Positions 15,215 to 22,109 of a stretch of 32,730 bases of DNA are shown piece after piece. The stretch is from an uncultured Bacteroidia bacterium (GTDB taxonomy: Bacteria > Bacteroidota > Bacteroidia > Bacteroidales > UBA932): contig CACZDC010000018.1 in the NCBI GenBank assembly GCA_902779785.1, forward strand, positions 1 through 32,730. Direction: 5' to 3'. A program made the position numbers and the translations under genes. Each line of letters begins with the position of its first letter. Position 1 is the stretch's first letter. The notes under the pieces are model-generated. The model worked only from the letters and a program-made list of their open reading frames with translations, was not told where the DNA came from and did no database searches.

Positions 15215-15373
15215 AACAACACTGTAACCCCTGTTTTATCCTCGCGAAGTCGGAACTTCATTTACGGATGAATAAATAGGTAAGGAATAGAGGCTGACTG
15301 TTAGGCACAGGCAGCTCATTACCTATTGGGTATTCCGACACCCGCGAGGATTGATCTGTCGGTGCCTTTTTTT
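15215..15373 (+). ncRNA. candidate structured RNA (leader/attenuator or small RNA)
   Basis: A transcript of about 160 nt is bounded by a textbook promoter and a seven-T tract (15367-15373). Pairings visible by eye are: P1 ATCCTCGCG 15238-15246 with CGCGAGGAT 15343-15351 (9 bp, perfect); P2 GTCGGAA 15249-15255 with TTCCGAC 15333-15339 (7 bp, perfect); a small hairpin TTCAT-TTACGG-ATGAA 15257-15272; P3 AATAGGTAA 15275-15283 with TTACCTATT 15319-15327 (9 bp, perfect); and an apical stem GAG-CTG-CTGT with ACAG-CAG-CTC (15290-15317, loop TAGGC). Together they form a three-way junction. CCGACA 15335-15340 can alternatively pair with TGTCGG 15357-15362 just before the T tract, forming a terminator-like hairpin that excludes P2. 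The gene downstream starts immediately after. I recognise no known riboswitch core. A 6S-like RNA was considered but cannot be confirmed. Confidence 0.6.
15335..15373 (+). terminator. candidate conditional terminator of the structured RNA
   Basis: CCGACA/TGTCGG stem (6 bp, 16-nt loop), then TGCC and seven T. It is weaker than P1 plus P2, which use the same CCGAC, so it would form only when that structure is disturbed. The T tract ends two bases before a possible start codon at 15375. Confidence 0.4.
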
Positions 15374-15374
15374 A

Positions 15375-16061
15375 ATGACACCGATAATGGAAAAACTGTT
15401 GACTGGCATTTGGACCTGGCCATCATTTCTTTCACTGACAATACTTGTTTGTGGATTCGTCCTTTTTAGACTAATAATCAATAAGAAAGACAAGGCACTG
15501 GCGCTTGCTGCTCGAAGCCTGGATGAAAAGGACAAGACAATAGAATCGTTGAAAGAGAATCTTCGGCATAGCAAAAACAGAATAGAAATGCAGAGGATGA
15601 AGATCAGGCACTTGGAAGAAATAAACTGCAAAATGAAAGAGAGGGACTTGTTGCTGTTCCGCAGCCAGTTCTCCGATATCTCACTTCTTCTCCATAACAG
15701 GACTTTCTCCTTAAGTAGAAGTCACCCGGAAGAGTATCTGGCTCAAAAAGTTGATATTATGCTCGAGAGAATAACTGGCGGGAGTGACGGACTGGGCGAA
15801 CTGGTCAATTGCATAAACAAGCATTTTGACAATGTACTTGTCCGTCTGAAAGATGACATCCCCAATATGACGACTGTGGATTTCAAGATGTTCTGCTATT
15901 ATTGCATCGGGCTCCTCCCGGAACAGATATATCCACTTCTAGGCCTTAACAACGCCTCCACTCTATATCTCCGAAAGAAGCGTCTGTCCGACAAAATCAA
16001 GGCGCTTGGGCCTGACCATTCTGACCTCTACCTTGCACTTCTGAATCCCTGCCACGTGTAG
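15375..16061 (+). CDS. membrane-anchored coiled-coil protein with C-terminal HTH-like domain
   Basis: 228 residues from the ATG at 15375 (MTPIMEKLLT); the ATG at 15387 is an equally possible start. An upstream TTG lies inside the RNA structure and is unlikely. One membrane helix (about residues 13-32) is followed by a basic stretch, then a charged coiled coil (about 35-90: SLDEKDKTIESLKENLRHSK) and a soluble domain. That domain contains TVDFKMFCYYCIGLLPEQIYPLLGL and LYLRKKRLSDKIKALG, the pattern of the DNA-binding end of Bacteroidota regulators that usually carry N-terminal tetratricopeptide repeats before the membrane helix. Those repeats are missing, so it is a short stand-alone form or a decayed remnant. 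It is more AT-rich than its neighbours. DNA binding is inferred. The stop lies about 60 bp before repeat copy C. Confidence 0.7.
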   Translation: MTPIMEKLLTGIWTWPSFLSLTILVCGFVLFRLIINKKDKALALAARSLDEKDKTIESLKENLRHSKNRIEMQRMKIRHLEEINCKMKERDLLLFRSQFSDISLLLHNRTFSLSRSHPEEYLAQKVDIMLERITGGSDGLGELVNCINKHFDNVLVRLKDDIPNMTTVDFKMFCYYCIGLLPEQIYPLLGLNNASTLYLRKKRLSDKIKALGPDHSDLYLALLNPCHV

Positions 16062-16120
16062 CCCGAAAACGGCAATCAGTGCAATATGCACCGACACGCG
16101 GTAACGGAGCGGGGCCGAGA

Positions 16121-16290
16121 AAGGATGGTGGAGCCGAGGGCTCCTGGGCGAAGCCGACCATTTTTCGGTCGGCAAGGCCAGCGGCCCGAAGGCGCGGGGC
16201 CGAACAGCGGCAAAGCAGCACGGCAAAGCAGCACGGCAAAAGGCGTCCCGAAGGCGCGGTGGACGGACCGCCACGCGCCCCAAAAGCCAA
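16121..16290 (+). repeat. GC-rich dispersed repeat, copy C
   Basis: Contains the shared core GGATGGTGGAGCCGAGGGCT, the hairpin GCCGACC-ATTTTTC-GGTCGGC (16152-16172), CCGAAGGCGCGGGGCC, two tandem copies of AAAGCAGCACGGC and a further CCGAAGGCG. It ends within a few bases of the asnA stop codon (16296-16298), just as copy A ends at the permease stop codon at 197. It separates two converging genes and could act as a bidirectional transcription barrier. That role is inferred. Confidence 0.8.
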
Positions 16291-16295
16291 CGCAG

Positions 16296-17303
16296 CTACG
16301 CCAGGAAGATGCCGGCGTCCCGGCAGGCGCGGAGCATTTCGGCGGGCCAGATGGAGGACTGGATCTCGCCGATGTGGGCCTTACGGAGAAGGAACATACA
16401 GAGGCGGGACTGACCTATGCCGCCGCCGATGGTCTGCGGCAGCCTGCCCTCCAGCAGAAGGCGATGGAAATACAGTTTCTCCTTGTCAAGCTGTCCCCTT
16501 GCGGCAAGCTGCCTGTGCAATGCAGCCGCATCGACACGGATACCCATACTGGAGATTTCGAAAGCACTCTCAAGCACCGGATTCCACAGCAGGATATCCC
16601 CGTTAAGGGACCAGTCGTCATAGTCCGCCGCCCTGCCGTCGTGGGGTTCCCCATTTGAAAGGACCTCGCCGATCCCCTGGACAAAAACTGCCCCATACTC
16701 CCGTGTAATGGCATTTTCACGCTCCTTGGGAGACAAGCCGGGATAGCGCTGGAGCAGCTCTTCCGAAGAGATGAAGAAAATCTCATCCGGCAGTCTGGGA
16801 ACAATCTGCGGAAACTCCACATAGAGTTTGTTCTCAGTCACTTTCACAGCCTCATAGATACGCCGGACAGTCCGGCGAAGAAACTCTGTCGTACGCTCCG
16901 AGTCCAGCATTACTTTCTCCCAGTCCCACTGGTCCACATAGATAGAATGGATATTGTCCAGCTCCTCGTCCGGCCTCAGGGCATTCATATCGGTATAAAT
17001 GCCCCTCCCGGGTTCCACGCCCAAGGCCGCAAGTTTCAGACGCTTCCATTTAGCCAGGGAATGGACCACTTCAGCTGGCGCGTCATCCAGGCTTTTGACG
17101 GGGAAACGCACCGGACGCTCCACGCCGTTGAGATCATCGTTCAGGCCTTGCCCGGACGGGACAATCATAGGCGCAGTCACCCTGAGCAGCGCAAGCTGGG
17201 CGCTGAGATTGGTCTGGAACATATCCTTGACGGCCTTGATGGCCTTTTCCGTCTGCTCGGGGCCGCCAAGCAGATCCTTATAGTGCTTAGGAATATACAA
17301 CAT
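16296..17303 (-). CDS. asnA: aspartate--ammonia ligase (ammonia-dependent asparagine synthetase)
   Basis: 335 residues, the standard AsnA length. The enzyme makes asparagine from aspartate, ammonia and ATP and is structurally related to class II aminoacyl-tRNA synthetases. Visible family segments are LNGVERPVRF near residue 60, GIYTDMNALRPDE near 102, SIYVDQWDWEK near 120, DEIFFISSEELLQRYPGL near 178, DYDDWSLNGDILLWN near 228 and GGGIGQSRLCMFLL near 293. The ATG at 17303 (MLYIPKHYKDLL) is preferred to a TTG three codons upstream. The minus-7 box lies only 6 nt before the ATG. It is divergent from asnS. Confidence 0.94.
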   Translation of the reverse strand: MLYIPKHYKDLLGGPEQTEKAIKAVKDMFQTNLSAQLALLRVTAPMIVPSGQGLNDDLNGVERPVRFPVKSLDDAPAEVVHSLAKWKRLKLAALGVEPGRGIYTDMNALRPDEELDNIHSIYVDQWDWEKVMLDSERTTEFLRRTVRRIYEAVKVTENKLYVEFPQIVPRLPDEIFFISSEELLQRYPGLSPKERENAITREYGAVFVQGIGEVLSNGEPHDGRAADYDDWSLNGDILLWNPVLESAFEISSMGIRVDAAALHRQLAARGQLDKEKLYFHRLLLEGRLPQTIGGGIGQSRLCMFLLRKAHIGEIQSSIWPAEMLRACRDAGIFLA

Positions 17304-17309
17304 CGCCTG

Positions 17310-17317
17310 CAAAGTTA
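17310..17317 (-). promoter_or_regulatory. minus-7 box of asnA
   Basis: TAACTTTG on the minus strand is a perfect TAnnTTTG, 6 nt before the ATG at 17303. It predicts a leaderless or nearly leaderless mRNA, and it argues against the upstream TTG start, which lies inside the box. Confidence 0.55.
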
Positions 17318-17356
17318 CAAAGTTTTTCCGAAGATGCCCCTCCCGACGCCTTCAGG

Positions 17357-17388
17357 TTTGCTGAATTGGACAAGAAATGCTATCTTTG
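17357..17388 (+). promoter_or_regulatory. promoter of the asnS-udk-tonB-like operon
   Basis: TTTG (17357-17360), 20 nt, TATCTTTG (17381-17388): full minus-33/minus-7 promoter with consensus spacing, 28 nt before the asnS ATG. Confidence 0.75.
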
Positions 17389-17416
17389 TACGATTTAGAG
17401 CCAAGAATAAGCAATT

Positions 17417-18820
17417 ATGGATAAATTGAAAAGAACCAAGATCAAGGCACTGCTCAATCAGGAGCCCGGCGCCGAGGTGCTCGCCAAAGGATGGGTACGC
17501 ACAAAAAGAGGAAACAAACAAGTCAAATTCATCGCCCTCAATGACGGTTCCACAATCAATAATATCCAGATTGTCGCCGCTGCTGAAAGCTTTGACGAGG
17601 AACTCATAAAACGCATAACCACTGGCGCTTCCCTCTCCGTCCGCGGCAAGCTCGTGGAATCCGTGGGCAGCGGACAGGCGGTCGAGATCCAGGCTGAAGA
17701 GATCGAGGTGCTCGGCGAGTGCGACCCTATGCGCTTCCCCCTCCAGAAGAAAGACACCACTCTGGAATATCTTCGCAGCGTAGCCCATATGCGCCTGAGG
17801 ACCAATACTTTCGGCGCGGTCCTGAGAATCCGCAACGCGATGGCCTTCGCGATCCATAAGTTCTTCAACGAGAAGGGCTTCGTCTATCTCCATACTCCGC
17901 TGATCACCGAAAGTGACGCCGAGGGAGCGGGCGATATGTTCCAGGTCACTACTATGGACCTAAAGTCCATTCCCCTTGACAAGAAGGGCAATGTCGATTT
18001 CAGCAAGGATTTCTTCGGCAAAAAGACCTCCCTGACGGTATCAGGCCAGCTTGAAGGCGAACTCGGCGCCACTGCAGTCGGCGAAATCTACACCTTCGGC
18101 CCGACCTTCCGCGCTGAGAACTCCAACACTCCGAGACATCTCGCCGAGTTCTGGATGATCGAGCCGGAGATGGCTTTCTACGATATCAACGACAATATGG
18201 AACTCGCCGAGGAATTCGTCAAATACCTGGTGCAGTATGCCCTTGACAACTGCCTGGACGACCTTAAGTTCCTCAATGACAAATACGACGACGGCCTGAT
18301 CGAAAGGATGCGTTCCGTCCTTGGAATCGCCTTTGAGAGAGTAACTTACACGCGTGCCGTGGAAATTCTGGAAGAGGCCGTGAGAAACGGTGTCAAATTC
18401 GAATATCCCGTCCACTGGGGCACCGATTTCCAGAGCGAGCACGAGCGTTATCTGGTCGAGAAACATTTCCAGAAGCCGGTCATCCTCATCGACTTCCCCA
18501 AGGACATCAAGGCCTTCTATATGAAGCAGAACGAGGACGGGAAGACTGTCCGCGGAATGGACGTCCTTTTCCCGAAGATCGGCGAAATCATAGGCGGAAG
18601 CGAGCGCGAGGCAGACCTGAACAAACTCGAAACCCGTATCGACGAACTTGGAATGTCGAGAAAGAATCTCGAATGGTACATAGATACCCGTCGCTACGGA
18701 AGCGTTCCCCACAGCGGCTTCGGCCTCGGCTTCGAGCGCCTGCTGCTCTTTGTCACCGGTATGGCCAACATCCGTGACGTCATCCCCTTCCCGAGAACAC
18801 CCAAAAACGCTGAATTCTAA
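17417..18820 (+). CDS. asnS: asparaginyl-tRNA synthetase
   Basis: 467 residues, the usual bacterial AsnRS length. The N-terminal OB-fold anticodon-binding domain (about residues 15-105) contains [20 protein letters not shown]. The class II catalytic core follows, with motif 2 as [20 protein letters not shown] near residues 227-246 and motif 3 as [15 protein letters not shown] near 437-451. It charges tRNA-Asn with asparagine, consistent with asnA next door supplying the free amino acid. The stop codon TAA overlaps the udk start by one base (TAATG). Confidence 0.95.
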   Translation: MDKLKRTKIKALLNQEPGAEVLAKGWVRTKRGNKQVKFIALNDGSTINNIQIVAAAESFDEELIKRITTGASLSVRGKLVESVGSGQAVEIQAEEIEVLGECDPMRFPLQKKDTTLEYLRSVAHMRLRTNTFGAVLRIRNAMAFAIHKFFNEKGFVYLHTPLITESDAEGAGDMFQVTTMDLKSIPLDKKGNVDFSKDFFGKKTSLTVSGQLEGELGATAVGEIYTFGPTFRAENSNTPRHLAEFWMIEPEMAFYDINDNMELAEEFVKYLVQYALDNCLDDLKFLNDKYDDGLIERMRSVLGIAFERVTYTRAVEILEEAVRNGVKFEYPVHWGTDFQSEHERYLVEKHFQKPVILIDFPKDIKAFYMKQNEDGKTVRGMDVLFPKIGEIIGGSEREADLNKLETRIDELGMSRKNLEWYIDTRRYGSVPHSGFGLGFERLLLFVTGMANIRDVIPFPRTPKNAEF

Positions 18821-19452
18821 TGTTAGTAATTGGTATCGCCGGGGGCTCAGGCTCCGGAAAAACAACGGTCGTAAAGGCTATCACCGAGCAGCTTAACGGC
18901 AAAGTCGTGGTCATTCCGCAGGACTCCTACTACAAGGACTCCAGCCACGTGCCTGTCGAGGAACGCAAGAATATCAATTTTGACCATCCCGACGCCATCG
19001 ACTGGAAATTGATGTGCCAGCAGATCCGGGAGCTCAAGGCCGGAAGGACCATAGAGCAGCCGGTCTATTCCTATATCACCTGCTCCCGCTCGACCACCGA
19101 GACAGTTACCGTAGAGCCCGCCGAGGTGATAATAGTCGAAGGAATCCTTATTTTCACCTGCAAGGAACTCCGTGACCAGCTGAATATCAAGATTTTCGTC
19201 GATGCCGATGACGACGACAGGGTACTCAGGATCATTGTCAGGGACATAGCAGAACGCGGCAGGAACATAGATACGGCCATAGAGCATTACTGCGACACGG
19301 TCAAGCCTATGCACCTCCAGTTCATCGAGCCTTCGAAGCGCTATGCCGACATCATCGTTCCCCAGGGCGGCCATAACAAAGTGGCCATCGACGTCCTGAC
19401 CACTACGGTCCAGGAGGCGCTTGAGAGAAAGCAAAGGCCTCGCAAGAAATGA
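18820..19452 (+). CDS. udk: uridine kinase
   Basis: 210 residues. P-loop GGSGSGKTT at residues 8-16, the uridine kinase segment PQDSYYKD near 34-41, NFDHPDAID near 54-62 and VEGILIF near 106. It phosphorylates uridine and cytidine in pyrimidine salvage. It starts one base inside the asnS stop codon and shares ATGA with the tonB-like gene, so three genes are coupled. A second protein with a uridine kinase domain lies at 28426-30102. Confidence 0.93.
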   Translation: MLVIGIAGGSGSGKTTVVKAITEQLNGKVVVIPQDSYYKDSSHVPVEERKNINFDHPDAIDWKLMCQQIRELKAGRTIEQPVYSYITCSRSTTETVTVEPAEVIIVEGILIFTCKELRDQLNIKIFVDADDDDRVLRIIVRDIAERGRNIDTAIEHYCDTVKPMHLQFIEPSKRYADIIVPQGGHNKVAIDVLTTTVQEALERKQRPRKK

Positions 19453-20153
19453 AGCTCTCCCCCGACCAGAAAGCCGGACTTCTTATCACCGCGATCTTCC
19501 ATCTCGCGGTGATTATCGTTTTTCTGGCAGTCCAGGTCGGTTTCCAGATAAAGAAAGAGAACAGTTTCGTACTGGATTTCACCCAGCAGGAGAAGAAAGA
19601 GAAGGAGGAAAAGCAGATTGAGCTGAGACGCAGCGCCCTGGAAAAGCTGGAGGAAATGATTGCCGCCTCCCAGGGCGTTCCGGTCCGCAATATCGCAGTC
19701 AACCGCAGTCAGCTCAAGGATGACCGCGGCACAGACGCAGACAAGCTCTATGAGGACGCGGAGCGACTCGCGAAGGAACTCAGGGACGGGCAGAACCGTC
19801 CTGCCGACGACCCGGACGAGGTCAGCATTACAAAGAAAACTCCGGACAAGCCCGCGCAAAAAAAGGCCTACACGGGCCCTTCCGTGCTCTCGTGGATGCT
19901 TGAGGGCCGACGGGCCTCGAGGCTGCCGATTCCTGCCTACAAGTGCATAGGAGCCGGAAGAGTGACCGTCCTTATCGCCGTAAATAACCAGGGAAATGTC
20001 GTAGACGCGAAAATCGACGACGCATCTTCATCCCAGGACCATTGCCTCCGCTCCTTCGCCCTCCAGGCCGCACGCCTCAGCCGCTTCTCCGTTTCCGAGA
20101 CCGCTCCCGCCCGCCAGGCAGGCAGCATCACCTACGCCTTTATTGCTCAATAG
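19449..20153 (+). CDS. TonB-like energy-transducing protein
   Basis: 234 residues. A single membrane helix near residues 9-31 (AGLLITAIFHLAVIIVFLA) is followed by a long charged periplasmic stretch rich in K, E, D and R (about 40-145). A C-terminal domain of about 75 residues (GRVTVLIAVNNQGNVVDAKI onward) has the TonB-like strand-helix-strand pattern. It probably spans the periplasm, but the usual proline-rich spacer is replaced by a Lys/Glu-rich one. The family transfers energy from the ExbB-ExbD motor to outer membrane receptors; the exb cluster lies 5 kb upstream. It overlaps udk by 4 bp and converges with the S41 protease gene (14-bp overlap). Confidence 0.72.
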   Translation: MKLSPDQKAGLLITAIFHLAVIIVFLAVQVGFQIKKENSFVLDFTQQEKKEKEEKQIELRRSALEKLEEMIAASQGVPVRNIAVNRSQLKDDRGTDADKLYEDAERLAKELRDGQNRPADDPDEVSITKKTPDKPAQKKAYTGPSVLSWMLEGRRASRLPIPAYKCIGAGRVTVLIAVNNQGNVVDAKIDDASSSQDHCLRSFALQAARLSRFSVSETAPARQAGSITYAFIAQ

Positions 20154-21705
20154 CGACCTTGACAGTAGTGTCTACCGGAAGATAGTACTTGTAGAAAGCG
20201 TTCTCGCCGAGGCGGGAATAGCGTGAGATCAGCGCCTGAAGTTGAGGAACAAGGTATGGCGCCGACTCATCCCACTCCATCTCCGTGCACTTGATTCCGT
20301 CCTTGGAAAGGGCATAAGCCGGGAACTCCACCTTCAGATTGAGCCCCGAAAGGAAACGGTCCATTGCAGGATAAGTGTCGATATTTCTCAGACGGGCGCC
20401 ATAACGGTCGAAGACCTCGGAAGCGAACCTCATCTGGGTAGCCTTGCGGTTGCAGGCAAGATAAAAAGCGCTTGCCCGGGTGGTGTCAATGGGCACGAAA
20501 ACATCCGGCATAATCCCTCCCCCTCCGTAGACCAGACGGCCGGAGCGGGTATGATGGACATCGGTAGTGTCCAGACGGACGCTGTCGCGGGAAAAGACCT
20601 CGCCGTCCACATAGCGGTTGTAGATATCGTAGTCATAGTCCCGGTAGGGCTTCTGGATACAGCGTCCGGAAGGAGTGTAATAGCGGGCTACGGTGATACG
20701 TATCCCGGAGCCGTCGGTGAAATTCAACGGTTCCTGGACCAGTCCCTTTCCGAAGGAACGGCGGCCCACGATCCTGCCGCGGTCATTGTCCTGGATCGCT
20801 CCGGCAAGTATCTCGCTGGACGAAGCTGAATTCTCGCTTATCAAAAGGACCAGATCCACATCCTTCAAACGCCCCCGTCCGTCGGCACGGAAAGTCTCGC
20901 GGGAACGATGCCTTCCTTCCATATAGACGATGGTATCTCCACGGGAAAGGAACTCGTTGGAGAGCAGGAGCGCCTGGTTCAGATAGCCGCCGGAATTGTC
21001 CCTGAGATCGAAAACCAGCTTCTGCATACCCTCTTTGAGCAGGGCTTCGGAAGCAGAGGAGAACTCCTCGAACGTCGACATCGAGAACTTTGCGAGACGG
21101 ATGTATCCGGTAGTGTCATTGAGCATAAAGAAGGCGTCGACACTGTGCAGCGGAATCTTGTCACGGACAATCTCGAAGGGAATGACCTCCGAGCCGCGAC
21201 GGACGGTGATGGTCACCTTAGTACCTGCCGGACCTCTCATCCTGCGGACCATACTGTCCTGGGGGCATTTCACGCCGGCTATGACTTTGTCGTCAACCTT
21301 CAGTAAACGGTCTCCGCTCAGCAGTCCCGCCTTCTCGGACGGTCCTCCGGCAATAACCTCAAGCACTATGGCGGTGTCATTGGGAACATTGAACTGAATT
21401 CCTATTCCCTCGAAATTGGCGGAGAGTTCCTCGTCAGATTCCTCCAGCTTGACAGGAGGAAGGTAAATAGAATGGGGGTCCAGCTTGGCCAGAGCGGCGG
21501 AAACCGCGGCATCTGTCATAGCGCTGCGGTCCAGAGTATCCACGTAATTGTCCTCGACCGCCCCAAGGATGAAATTGAGTTTCTGCCAGTTCTCATAACG
21601 AACTTTCCTCAGCCCATTTTCCTCCCGGTAACGGACCACGCAGAGAGTCAGCATCACGCCAAGAGCAACGCCTCCGAGCACTTCCAAAAAACGCCCAAGC
21701 TTCAT
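20140..21705 (-). CDS. S41 family carboxy-terminal processing peptidase
   Basis: 521 residues. An N-terminal membrane anchor (residues 6-24) is followed by a PDZ domain (about 93-170, starting NFEGIGIQFN). The tail-specific protease core follows, with the catalytic serine in ENSASSSEILAGA near residue 292 and lysine in FGKGLVQEP near 319. Such proteases degrade or trim envelope proteins in the periplasm. The 150-residue C-terminal part is helical and common in Bacteroidota members. It is last in a four-gene minus-strand operon, and its start overlaps the dCMP deaminase gene by 4 bp. Confidence 0.92.
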   Translation of the reverse strand: MKLGRFLEVLGGVALGVMLTLCVVRYREENGLRKVRYENWQKLNFILGAVEDNYVDTLDRSAMTDAAVSAALAKLDPHSIYLPPVKLEESDEELSANFEGIGIQFNVPNDTAIVLEVIAGGPSEKAGLLSGDRLLKVDDKVIAGVKCPQDSMVRRMRGPAGTKVTITVRRGSEVIPFEIVRDKIPLHSVDAFFMLNDTTGYIRLAKFSMSTFEEFSSASEALLKEGMQKLVFDLRDNSGGYLNQALLLSNEFLSRGDTIVYMEGRHRSRETFRADGRGRLKDVDLVLLISENSASSSEILAGAIQDNDRGRIVGRRSFGKGLVQEPLNFTDGSGIRITVARYYTPSGRCIQKPYRDYDYDIYNRYVDGEVFSRDSVRLDTTDVHHTRSGRLVYGGGGIMPDVFVPIDTTRASAFYLACNRKATQMRFASEVFDRYGARLRNIDTYPAMDRFLSGLNLKVEFPAYALSKDGIKCTEMEWDESAPYLVPQLQALISRYSRLGENAFYKYYLPVDTTVKVAIEQ

Positions 21706-22109
21706 ATTTCAATCTTTTCGACTTCGATACCGGCACGGCGGAGCAGGTCCACCCCGTCCGTCAGCCGGTACTCGTCGCTATAGACTACACGGCGGATCCC
21801 GGACTGGATTATCAGTTTGGAGCACTCCAGGCAGGGGGAAGCCGTCACATAGAGAGTGGCCCCCTGGCTTGAATTGCCCGATTTCGCAACCTTGGTTATG
21901 GCATTGGCCTCGGCGTGGAGCACATAGGGTTTGGTCACCCCGTTCTCGTCCTCACAGACATTCTCAAAACCGGACGGAGTCCCATTGTAGCCGTCGGAGA
22001 TAATCATCCTGTCCTTGACGATCAGAGCGCCTACCTGACGCCTCTTGCAATAGGAATTCCTGGCCCATATCGTGGCCATTTCCAGATAACTGCGGTCGAA
22101 TTTTTCCAT
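21702..22109 (-). CDS. dCMP deaminase family protein (ComEB-like)
   Basis: 135 residues. The zinc-binding cytidine/deoxycytidylate deaminase motifs are HAEANA near residues 62-67 and SPCLECSKLI near 90-99, with the N-terminal segment YCKRRQVGALIVKD typical of dCMP deaminases. It converts dCMP to dUMP for dTTP synthesis. It lies directly against the acyl-CoA synthetase gene (no spacing: TAA then ATG) and overlaps the protease gene by 4 bp. Confidence 0.92.
   Translation of the reverse strand: MEKFDRSYLEMATIWARNSYCKRRQVGALIVKDRMIISDGYNGTPSGFENVCEDENGVTKPYVLHAEANAITKVAKSGNSSQGATLYVTASPCLECSKLIIQSGIRRVVYSDEYRLTDGVDLLRRAGIEVEKIEI

Noticed and set aside
15215-15373. Retron, group II intron or tmRNA/SRP RNA interpretation of the structured RNA
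   Set aside because: No reverse transcriptase or intron protein is nearby, there is no domain V-like motif, no tag reading frame and no SRP core sequence.
15351-15374. TTG start for the regulator gene
   Set aside because: These codons lie inside the terminator-like hairpin and T tract of the RNA. ATG codons at 15375 and 15387 begin right before the membrane helix.
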